From Ascarosepion bandense (taxonomy: Eukaryota; Mollusca; Cephalopoda; Sepiida; Sepiidae), in assembly GCA_037127315.1 (NCBI GenBank), contig JBBBDQ010000349.1, positions 133,501 through 197,500 on the forward strand: a stretch of DNA of 64,000 nt, written 5' to 3'. Of the stretch, positions 38,160-45,984 are shown piece after piece. A model generated the notes under the pieces. The model had not been told where the DNA came from and made no database searches. It was given only the letters and a program-made list of their open reading frames with translations. Each line of letters opens with the position of its first letter. The first letter of the stretch is position 1. Position numbers and translations under genes: made by a program.

Positions 38160-38566
38160 TTTACAGTATTTACATTATTCGGACTATTTTCCGCTTCTAT
38201 TTTGCCATTTGTACGACGTTTCGGCCGTTGTACGCTCCGGCCTTCTTCAGGCGCTATCAATTTCGAATTCAACCCTTTTTTAAGCACACATGGCCCAGTG
38301 AATATAGACGTTGTTTAGTTCCTTTGAAGTGACATAAACAGTTGTGAGTTCAATACCAGTGTACAGCAGTGGTGAACAAATTGCAGGGTTATCGGGAGAT
38401 AACTCATGATTTCAAATCGGGGATTTACTCAAGGAATGAGGATGATATAAAAGCTTCGTTTCGAAATTCCTAGCAAGTGATAAAGGCCGGAGCATTCAAC
38501 GGCCGAAACGTCGTACAAATGGCAACATAGATGAGCACAATAGTCCGAATAATGTAAATACTATAA
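38160..38566. repeat. Inverted repeat at the right edge of the satellite
   Basis: The arms at 38160-38242 and 38483-38566 are reverse complements with few mismatches, around a 240 bp spacer. Each arm joins satellite monomer sequence to the hairpin-bearing phrase 'gacgtttcggccgttg'. The left arm, read on the minus strand, carries CTGAAGA, a GGCCG/CGGCC hairpin and GAAAC (38250-38219), which resembles a Penelope-type 3' tail. The right arm abuts the mariner remnant. Confidence 0.8.
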
Positions 38567-38847
38567 TTTTACTCTTGAGAAATTAACTTGTGAAATGTTG
38601 AAATTAGTCAAAACACGAGCCTTGAGCTTCTATGCACGTCTGCCATCAATCGACGTGATTATTTATTCCTCGTTGATAAAAAGTGATTGGATATGATGCA
38701 ACAAAATCTTTGAATCTGGTTTAAACCTAAAAGTGCTTAAAAATCATAATCAGTGCGTGAAAGAGCTGGAGAGTATGAAAGAATTGGTACACTATCGTAT
38801 CCCAGATCGGTGAGTTTTTGCAACATATTGCTTACAACCCCAAAAGC

Positions 38848-38990
38848 TTTCCACTTAATCCACAAATTCTGAAATCAAAGACATTTATATAATTCCATTT
38901 GCTATTGTAGTCCAAACTAATGTCTCTTTCTGATGATTTAATATGAACGCATGAGAATATTAACGCATCTATGTATTTAATGAATTATAT
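38848..38990. repeat. Dispersed repeat C, copy 1
   Basis: 'tttccacttaatccacaaat' through 'tgagaatattaacgcatcta' matches 41853-41990. Both copies run directly into (AT)n and lie a short way upstream of a hammerhead element. Nature unknown. Confidence 0.6.
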
Positions 38991-38998
38991 ATATATAT

Positions 38999-39060
<62 letters not shown>

Positions 39061-39080
39061 GACTATATATATATATATGT

Positions 39081-39138
39081 ACAGTCAACCGCAGACAGAT
39101 CTGTTTCGCTGTGTCACAGCTCATCAGTACGGTTAGAC
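39081..39138 (-). ncRNA. Type I hammerhead ribozyme, intact core
   Basis: Minus strand: stem I 5' strand ends TAACCGTA (39135-39128), then CTGATGA (39127-39121), stem II GCTG/CAGC (extendable by U-A) with a short loop, GAAA, stem III ACA-GATC-TGT, then C17 at 39094. The cleavage site is the GUC triplet before 39093. The 3' strand TGCGGTTG pairs with TAACCGTA over eight base pairs including two G-U pairs. All invariant nucleotides of the hammerhead core are present. Confidence 0.85.
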
Positions 39139-39412
39139 ATTAGATCGCTTTTACCCAGGATTGAAACGTGATCGAACCGGCGTCAGTCTGCGATTCAACT
39201 TCTGAGCCATGGGCGCTCGGTAGAAGGAGGCAGGCTTTTAGCGAATGATATATCATACGCCAGTTGTTAGAGTGCTCTAATTCATTACTGTATTAGCGGT
39301 GCGTAGATGCTAGAGTAGCTACTGTTTTTTCAAAGTCTACCATTCTTCCAGAGTGCTAAATAAGGGTGTGAGAGCATAAATACTCATCTGCAGACAGATG
39401 CTTCGCTGTATC

Positions 39413-39413
<1 letters not shown>
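39081..39413 (-). mobile_element. Hammerhead-ribozyme retrozyme-like element
   Basis: A minus-strand unit of about 299 nt between a truncated ribozyme at its 5' side (39413-39383, with gatacagcgaagc but no CTGATGA) and a complete one at its 3' side (39138-39081). Between them lie a conserved body (tagcactctggaagaatggt, agtagctact) and a tRNA-like segment with A-box-like 'tggctcagaagttg' and B-box-like 'gtttcaatcc'. No protein is encoded. (AT)n abuts both ends. It matches the small animal retrozyme plan. It lies inside the interrupted mariner. Confidence 0.8.
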
Positions 39414-39467
<54 letters not shown>

Positions 39468-39699
39468 AGTGTGTATGTGTGTGTGCATAGATAGATAGAC
39501 AGATAGATAGATAGATAGATTTTAATATGTTTTATTAAATCCTCCGAGATTAGCGGCACGTGCCTTAGGTCATGTGTGGGCCTAAGAGCATATGAAACTT
39601 AGTATAATAATGAAAAATCAGATGATATAATGATAATTCTATTTGATGATATGAGGCGGATCAAGCTATTGATTGACATTAGTGTTAACAGATTCCCCT
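39414..39699. other. Microsatellites and unassigned DNA
   Basis: (AT)n, (GT)n and (GATA)n runs from 39414 to about 39520, then unassigned DNA. The 67-codon minus frame at 39356-39559 is microsatellite translation. Confidence 0.5.
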
Positions 39700-39855
39700 A
39701 TCTCCCGGTTCACACTTCTTCCTCATTTTTATTTCATTTTCATTATCAGATCTCCAGTTCCTTTTTCTAAAGTCTTCTTATTCTTTCGCAGTAACCCCTG
39801 GCTTCTCAGTGACATTATCGCCTTCTTTGGTGTGAAATGATTAACAAAAAAACAT
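39700..39855 (+). mobile_element. Dispersed monomer of the 175 bp repeat, A-tailed
   Basis: Begins 'tatctcccggttcacacttc' and ends 'ggtgtgaaatgattaac' plus an A-run. It is homologous to the units at 18424-19270. It sits exactly between the mariner phrase LLYDN and downstream mariner sequence, so it is one of the insertions that split that transposon. Confidence 0.65.
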
Positions 39856-40569
39856 TATCGTAGAGCAGAATTTAGCCACTTCGATTCACCAATGCAGGTG
39901 TCATTTTTTGCAGGCGTGCATGCATTTCAGTAGGTTGATTCCAGTGCAGCTCTGCATTAATGCTATGATCGGTTGCATTTGGGGAGCTCATCCCGATTAA
40001 GCCATTTACCTGATCGTTTATGGTTATTATAAACCATCCACTTTTCATCAGAAAGGGATCAATGGTGTTACGCAGAAAAGGCATCGAGCACAAATCTAAA
40101 TGACTAAGTTCTTTATTTTCATTAAGATCATAAGGTTTATTTATCGAGGTTTTTGACTATGCCAGTAACCTGCAAGTGGTATGAGACTATTGCAGTGCTG
40201 ACACCAAGTGTGTGAGACATTTCACTGACATTTTGACGTGAGCTTTGCTAAGCAACTGTTTGCAATTGTTCGTTGTCAAGACTGCATGACCGTCTTTTAC
40301 CATTTTCCTCTTCAACGCTCTCATCACAAATACGAAATTTCTGTAACCACATTCATACTGTCAGACCACTTGTGAACCCGTCACCCCATGCTCTGTTTAT
40401 ATTGACAGAAGTTTGTTAGGCACTAGGCCAAAGTTTGAACTTATGCTTGAAAAGTAAACAAAGATTATGTTTTGTCATGTTCATAATTAAGCGCTTGTAT
40501 GCTTCAAGAATATTTCTGTCTGAAAATAAATTTGAAATTATTAAAAAGACACATATTACTTATTATCTA

Positions 40570-40935
40570 CTATCAGTATAGCCCGGCGTTGCTCGGGTGT
40601 AATGAAAGCCTTAAAACTAATCCATGGTCCTGGAGCTCAGAATCTTTGGACGTTGGCACGAAAGACTAAAAAGCAGTAGTTGTTTCCAGTTAAAGTGAAA
40701 CCGTAGACTGAAAGAAAAATGGATGGATGATTTCCTGGTATCGATATCAAATAAGTAATTTTTCGTCGTAATCTGAATTTTGAAGGCTAAATTAGTCCTC
40801 TGAGTAAATGGTATCAAGGCTGAGACTAAGAACTACAACTGTACCTACGTAGGGCCAAACCCGAAGCAAAAACTACAATAAATGAAAAAAATACATACAG
40901 ACAGATAAACAGACACACACACACAAACATCTTGC

Positions 40936-40995
<60 letters not shown>

Positions 40996-41276
40996 CGATT
41001 TTCTGCACTATTGTAAGAACTGCAACCTTGAAAATTTTGAATATCGTTTCTTATGTCTTTGTCTATGAGTGTATCAAATTTGATTAAAATCAGACCACTC
41101 CTTCTATAACCCGATTTTTTCGATTATCGATTTTCAATATTTATCGGGAATACCTCGACACAAAACCTAGCTAACAACACTCGCAGATGCTTATGGTACA
41201 ACTGTGTAAATTTTCAAGAAAATCGGTTCAGCCGTTTCGGAGTCTATAGGTAACGGACATACACACACACAGACAG

Positions 41277-41313
<37 letters not shown>

Positions 41314-41340
41314 AAGTTCCATTTATTATATAAGTTTAGT
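40570..41340 (-). mobile_element. Non-autonomous Helitron inserted in mariner
   Basis: Homologous over its length to 3435-4169 and 19285-19996. The 3' hairpin (CCCGAGCAACGCCGGG on the minus strand) is intact, but the terminal CTAG has decayed to CTATCAG-type sequence and the 5' TC is altered. It carries long internal (AT)n (about 40939-40992) and (GA)n (41281-41310). It lies in the 5' untranslated part of the mariner, so it is younger than that insertion. Confidence 0.75.
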
Positions 41341-41440
41341 TACTAAAAATCCCCTAATAAATAACTTGAATACTATAAGTTAAAATGTTTTTTTAAAGTA
41401 CACTTCGAGCGGCCAGTATTTTTGTATCAAGCTAATACAA

Positions 41441-41852
41441 AAATTCCAAATGATGCAACTGCCAAAATAAAAAAAGGAAACAAAACCGGTAGAAATAAAA
41501 CCAAATTCCAAAGTATTAACGAAGTCATTTATTAATTAAGTCTCAGGAATTCTTATTCAAGAGTTCAAACAGTTTACTAATAACAAGCTCTTACAGAAAT
41601 AAAAAATGATTAGAATACTTGTCTAAACAACTCTTGGAAGAATGGAATTTTAAATTTATCGGAGATTTTCCATCTGAGCATAATAAAGTAGGCGTTTATT
41701 TTATTCTGCCTCTTCACTATTGTACTTAATGAACCATAGGTTTTATTGTAAGCAACCAACCTGACTAAAATTGGCGTTACATGATGTCAATTACAGTTAA
41801 AAATAATTGGTTATTTAACAACTGCACTGAACAATTCAATTCGACCCGAAAA
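41441..41852. other. Unassigned AT-rich DNA
   Basis: No gene, RNA or known repeat recognised. Confidence 0.35.
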
Positions 41853-41988
41853 TGTTTCCACTTAATCCACAAATTCTGAAAACAAAGAAGTTTTTTAATC
41901 CCATTTGCTGTTGTCTGAAAATAATGACTTCTTCTGCTGATTGAATACAAACACATGAGAATATTAATGCATCCATGTATTTGATGAG

Positions 41989-41990
<2 letters not shown>
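41853..41990. repeat. Dispersed repeat C, copy 2
   Basis: Homologous to 38848-38990 and, like it, directly followed by (AT)n. Confidence 0.6.
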
Positions 41991-42028
<38 letters not shown>

Positions 42029-42029
42029 T

Positions 42030-42262
42030 ACCGGCCATAATTATTAGGCCACCCTAGTTTTTGAAAACTTATGTATTTCATACTACTTTCAGTATTTATT
42101 ACCATGTGGATAATTCCAAATGGAAATAGAATGGTTCTTTTGTTATTATTAATTTGCAAAATGTTTCAAGGCAAGGAAGCAAAGATGATCTCATTCTAAT
42201 CACCGTAAACCTTCTTCGTTTTTTCATTGGTGAAACTGCAGTATAGGTAATTATAAAATATT
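42030..42262. mobile_element. MITE-like repeat D, one arm
   Basis: Starts 'accggccataattattaggc' and matches both the left end and, inverted, the right part of 55806-56160. The GGxCATAATTATT start and AT-rich body suggest a Tc1/mariner-type MITE. Confidence 0.5.
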
Positions 42263-42313
<51 letters not shown>

Positions 42314-42337
42314 CCTGGGTTAAAAAGCAATCGGAGT

Positions 42338-42390
42338 TTAACCGTACTGATGAGCTATGATACAGCGAAACCGATCTGTCTGTGGATGAT
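42338..42390 (+). ncRNA. Type I hammerhead ribozyme, upstream, slightly degraded
   Basis: CTGATGA at 42347-42353 and GAAA at 42367-42370 are intact, with predicted cleavage after C42380 (TGTC). Stem II is GCTA/CAGC with an A-C mismatch, and stem III reads ACC/TGT with a mismatch. Activity is likely reduced. Confidence 0.75.
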
Positions 42391-42577
42391 TGTTTACTCT
42401 CTCACACCCTGATTGAGCACTCTGGAAGAAGGGTAGACTTTGAAAAACAGTAGCTACTTTAGCATATATGCATCGTTCATTCAGCAATGAATTAGAAAAC
42501 TCTCAGCTCAGAGGCAGAATCGCCGACTGACGCCGATTCGGTCGGGTTTGAATCCTGAGTTAAAAATCAATCGGAGT

Positions 42578-42630
42578 CTAACCGTACTGATGAGCTGTGA
42601 TACAGCGAAACAGATCTGTCTGTGGATGAC
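42578..42630 (+). ncRNA. Type I hammerhead ribozyme, downstream, intact core
   Basis: CTGATGA (42587-42593), stem II GCTG/CAGC with loop TGATA, GAAA (42607-42610), stem III ACA/TGT with loop GATC, C17 at 42620. Stem I: CCGTA (42582-42586) pairs with TGTGG (42621-42625) through five pairs, two of them G-U. Every invariant core base is present. Confidence 0.85.
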
Positions 42631-42668
42631 TATATATATATACGTTTGTGTTTTGTTTCTGTTTTTTT

Positions 42669-42805
42669 ATCATTTCACCCTATGCAAGGCAATAAAGCCA
42701 CGAAAACGCAAGGACTGAAAGAGAATGAGAAGACTGTAGTGAAATAAAGGAAACTAAAAAAACTGGTTTTGAAAGGACAGAAGCAGGAGATGGCAATTGA
42801 TATCA
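42669..42805 (-). mobile_element. Diverged monomer of the 175 bp repeat
   Basis: On the minus strand 'ttctcattctctttcagtcc' and 'ttgccttgcatagggtgaaa' followed by T/A-rich sequence match the 18424-19270 family. A-tailed orientation as at 39700-39855. Confidence 0.5.
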
Positions 42806-43497
42806 CATTTCCATTTTTGAAGATCGTAAGCCTCAAGGAAGCAAGGAACTGGAAAGAAGTTACACCAAGCTAGAAGGCTGAGAGGAGCGTTGTCGGATAA
42901 AAAATCATTTCCTCCTGTCTTTGCTCATATAACGGCTGTTTTTTTCATCAATGCTCGACTCAAAGGCATCAATTGTAGCCGATAGCGATTTCCCGTGATG
43001 GTTTTTGTCGGATTCAGCAGTTCATAATAATCTACATTCAGCTGATCACATCAAATGCAGATCAGAGGCTTTGATTCCTGTATATTCGATATTGATGCAT
43101 GGACGGGCTTACTCCACATTAGGGTTATCGTAATGTATTCACTTTTTATCGCCAGTCACAATACGATGCAAAACAAAAACTTTCTTTTTCTGCCGTTGAA
43201 GCAACTGTTCAACTCCTAATGATTCTGCAACTCCGGCTTGCGTCTGACATGAGTCTTCATGACGAAACGCTTCTAATTCTTCGTCTTCAATCTTTTTCAG
43301 TGCACCGGAGCGTTCTTTATGTTCCGCATAAATAATTGAAGCATCTAAATCAATCTCTACATGTTGTTACCAAAAGAGCATGGTCGCCGTAAGTCTCAAC
43401 AAGAATACTCTGTGCTTCGGCCGCGGATGACTTTTGAATAAAGTAGTGTAGTAAAATTCCTCGAAAATACACTTTCTTTTGCTCAAAATCCGACATG
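42806..43497 (-). pseudogene. mariner transposase fossil, second subfamily
   Basis: From 43497 on the minus strand: MSDFEQKKVYFRGILLHYFI, then QKSSAAEAQSILVETYGDHA and TTCRD, the first helix-turn-helix of mariner transposases of the type beginning 'MSKFEPKREHFR'. Further on are QLLQRQKKKVFVLHRIVTGD followed by KK and a stop (normally GDEKW, first catalytic Asp), IHYDNPN, and near 42890 DNAP (second catalytic Asp region). Many stops and frameshifts. It is a different subfamily from the one at 38567-41435. Confidence 0.85.
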
Positions 43498-43621
43498 TTT
43501 AAGACTATGAAGAATAAAGTTGTTTACAGTTCGGTGAATGACATACTCCGGATTTCACGCTTGTTTAAATATTTCCTTACTGATGTGCTGCCATCTAAAA
43601 CTACACGCACACAGGTCTGGG

Positions 43622-43670
<49 letters not shown>
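43622..43670. repeat. (AT)n microsatellite
   Basis: Uninterrupted alternating A/T. The IYIYIY frames across it on both strands are artefacts. Similar tracts lie at about 10699-10745, 39000-39078, 40939-40992, 41991-42026, 42267-42310, 56734-56771, 62765-62802, 62987-63033, 63355-63402 and 63846-63886. Confidence 0.95.
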
Positions 43671-43672
<2 letters not shown>

Positions 43673-43759
43673 GTGTATTTTGGCAGCATTTTTTCATTAA
43701 TACACGTTTCATTGAATAATATAGACAAGTTCTGTCTATTTATTTTGTGTAAGATCCTT

Positions 43760-44660
43760 TCGTATGATCTGATTAGCTTGATAGTGTTGTCATGGAAAGA
43801 CGACAAAAAATCGCAATAATTCTTGATTATTTTATCAGGTCTGAGCTTTCGGCTTACATAAGCCATTATCAAAGGATGAACATTTAATATACAGTGAACA
43901 TAGAACATTTAAATTATTAACAGAATAGAGTTATACAGAGAAAATTAAACAAGTCCATTTTTTGTGTCGCACGTGGCTGCAGGCCGAGAAGGAATGGTGG
44001 TAGTGGGCTTTTGGTCAATTGAGTGTATAGTGGCATGAGAGGATTGGGCTGAGAACTGCTACTACTATAGTGTAGGGTGTAAGTATAATAACTATGACCT
44101 CTCCCGTCGATTATAGGCATTGAAGTATGTTAGTGGAGGTGTCGAAATTTATTTTATTTACGCTAGGTTTAAACTGTTTGATGTAGATAGCTTCTAGAAT
44201 TTTAAGTTTTCGTTTATTATTTTCTTGTCTAAGTATATACGTATTTTCAACAAGTGTTTTGCTAAGAAGTGTGTTTTGATAGCCGTGGTGTTTTAAATGT
44301 CGGAATATGATAGAATTTTCATTTAAGTGCAATGTAAGTCTCCGCGAAAGCGAGTTAGTAGTATGTCCAATGTAGGTATTATTTAGTTTGTTAGAGATAC
44401 ATTCTCGAAAGGGGCATGTGAATTTATACACTACATTGCTTTTTTGGCAGATCACTAAAGGTGGGGGAGGAGTCGTTGCGGACGAGTGAGTTGGATGTTG
44501 TGGATTTAGCGTAATATATGATAAATTTTAATTCTTTTGTTGGGGTCTGCCGGGGAGATATTAGTGTTTATGAGTTTTTTTAGGATATTGTCATCTAGTT
44601 GGTTGAAAATTATGCATGATATTTCGTTTCATGAAGAATATTCAAGAGTTATACAATATA
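43760..44660 (-). mobile_element. Penelope-like element, 3' half with tail
   Basis: Minus-strand order: remnants of the linker after RT near 44630-44460 (IFNQLDDNILKKLINT, then in another frame KFIIYYAKSTTSNSLVRNDS), the GIY-YIG domain (44455-44111), and a 3' untranslated tail holding the hairpin GGCTTATGTAAGCC followed by GAAAG (43864-43847). At least two frameshifts separate the linker pieces from the nuclease frame. The 5' half is absent; the palindromic (AT)n region starts there. Confidence 0.8.
44111..44455 (-). pseudogene. GIY-YIG endonuclease domain of Penelope-like element
   Basis: 114 residues, open to a stop. The GIY motif is represented by VVY (residues 8-10) in SNVVYKFTCPFREC, followed by NTYIG (YIG at 28-30), then SLSRRLTLHL with the conserved Arg, and ILEAIYIKQFKPSVNKI with the metal-binding Glu (about residue 90). 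Cys14 and Cys19 fit the Cys pair seen in Penelope nucleases. The domain nicks target DNA for target-primed reverse transcription. It is preceded by frameshifted sequence, so no full protein is made. Confidence 0.85.
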
Positions 44661-44734
44661 AATTTATTGAACACTTTTTAATATAAATGTGCACTGGTCT
44701 AATTTTATTATGAAGAAAAACTAAACAATTAAAC

Positions 44735-44782
<48 letters not shown>

Positions 44783-44845
44783 ATGTTTAATTGTTTAGTT
44801 TTTCTTCATAATAAAATTAGACAATTTTACATTAAACAATTAAAC

Positions 44846-44881
<36 letters not shown>

Positions 44882-44961
44882 GTTTAATTGTTTAGTTTTT
44901 CTTCATAATAAAATTAGACCAGTGCACATTTATATTAAAAAGTGTTCAATAAATTTATATT
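44655..44961. repeat. Nested palindromes around (AT)n
   Basis: The 84 bp arm at 44655-44738 is the exact reverse complement of 44878-44961. Between them are (AT)n (44738-44779), an inner partial copy of the right arm (44780-44825), an inner partial copy of the left arm (44830-44850) and a second (AT)n. The whole can fold as a long cruciform or RNA hairpin with two internal (AT)n stems. Confidence 0.9.
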
Positions 44962-44984
44962 TATATATATATATATATATGTAG

Positions 44985-45018
<34 letters not shown>

Positions 45019-45155
45019 AGACAGGCTTAAAGGAAAATTATTGACAGAATTATAATTTTCCAATATTCGATATCATTAACATATTTCGGTATCAAATATA
45101 ACAATCTTTAAAAAGATAGTACTGTGAGAATCCGCGTAGTAAACATAGTTTCCCC

Positions 45156-45474
45156 GAGTAAAAAAAGTAAAAAAAGAAGTCTTCATGAAGGTGTTGAAGT
45201 TGTAACTGCAACAGTAGTTACGTTATCAATACTTGTTATTGTGATCATAGCAGTCGATAGGCTCTAAGTTGCGGCTGTCACGACTCTGCCAGCAGACGTT
45301 TTGCGTAGAGACCATAGTTGGGTCAATACCGAGTCGACACATTTTCTATTTGATCCGCAGGCAATGGCAGATCGCTAATGGTATGAATGATGCTATTATT
45401 GCTTTGGAAACAGACGGAGAAGGCCACAGTAATACGACAGTAGTCGCTGTAAAAGAACAAGCAGTAACTGCACG
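45156..45474 (+). repeat. Dispersed duplicate E, copy 1
   Basis: Nearly identical to 49362-49683, from 'gagtaaaaaaagtaaaaaa' through 'gaaggtgttgaagttgtaac' and 'cagacgttttgcgtagagac' to 'gaacaagcagtaactgc'. At the second site it follows a LINE RT C-terminus, so this may be LINE 3' sequence. The small frames inside are not recognised. Confidence 0.8.
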
Positions 45475-45479
45475 ATAAA

Positions 45480-45984
45480 AATATTTTAGTGCGTTGCTTC
45501 TGTTTTTGGTCAAATGTATTCAAATAGATAAAATTAAAATGTTTTTCTCTCTGTTAGTCAAACCAAATGTATTATTTTTCCTTCTTTTAAGTCCGTTTGA
45601 AATATGACACATGGTCGGGGTTAATGTGGAATTTGTTAGTGGTGCAAAAATTAATTAAGCCACCTTCCGTTTTCGGTGTTCGGTTTAATGATCCCAGTCC
45701 GTTGAAAAGGAGAGTTAATATGTAGTAGGATGTCTGCCTCATTTTCATATAGCATCAACCAGCAACTGTAGATATTAATATTGATAAAATAAGGGTTTTT
45801 CTTCTTACTTACATTGAATATTAACACCTGTTGCATAACAGGTATTACATTTGCTTATTTTCCCATTGTAAATTGACAACAGATATTTGAAAGTCATAAT
45901 TATGTAAACTAGATACAAATACGTGTTAGAAGATGGTGTAACTAATAGAGGAACTTGTCAGAAACGTCAAGGCAAACTGCGAAA
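45480..45984. other. Unassigned AT-rich DNA
   Basis: Nothing recognised. The frame 45651-45836 has no family signature. Confidence 0.35.

Larger units (their letters stand above)
23436..38222. repeat. Large satellite array, 108 bp monomer, about 137 copies
   Basis: The monomer carries in order 'ctatatttctgagatgaggt', 'agtatttacagtatttacat', 'tattcggactattgtcctca', 'tctttgttgccatttgtacg' and 'acgtttaataatagatcatt'. Successive 'tatatttctg' marks are 108 bp apart (for example 27301 and 27409). Variants with 'tgacgtagtg', 'ttcttgcc', 'gtacaac' and an 8-9 bp deletion (ctcatcatttg) recur. Monomers are most diverged at both edges and most alike in the middle. No monomer is open over its length, so it is not a coding repeat. 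Confidence 0.98.
38567..41435 (-). mobile_element. mariner transposon dissected by nested insertions
   Basis: Read on the minus strand, the 5' terminus TTAGCTTGATACAAAAATAC lies at 41435 beside TA, matching the start of the copy at 17437. It is interrupted by a Helitron (41340-40570). The transposase fossil resumes at about 40545: CQKFRICDES-like DNA-binding remnants, VSEMSHTLGVSTAIVSYHLQ (second helix-turn-helix), SDEKWMVYNN around the first catalytic Asp, then MHARLQKMTPALVNRSG and LLYDN near 39857. A block of other repeats (39855 to about 38850) follows, then LQKLTDLGYDSVPILSYSPA (Asp of SPDL is Ala) and the C-terminus to 38580. Stops and frameshifts throughout. Confidence 0.8.
42311..42630 (+). 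mobile_element. Tandem hammerhead retrozyme-like element (1.3 units)
   Basis: Contains two hammerhead motifs whose predicted cleavage sites (after 42380 and after 42620) are exactly 240 nt apart. One full monomer plus the end of a preceding one is therefore present. The body shares 'gagcactctggaagaagggt' and 'agtagctact' with 39081-39413. It ends with a tRNA-like part including 'gggtttgaatcc' (B box). Relative to the minus-strand copy it lacks about 58 nt in front of the A-box region. (AT)n precedes it and a short (AT)n follows. No coding capacity. Confidence 0.8.

Noticed and set aside
23436..38222. CRISPR-like array of regular repeats
   Set aside because: The whole 108 bp period is conserved with no unique spacers, and the context is animal DNA. 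It is a satellite.
43495..43908. Several frames crossing (AT)n with IYIYIY
   Set aside because: (AT)n reads as alternating I/Y in every frame. The flanks are mariner and Penelope-like fossils.
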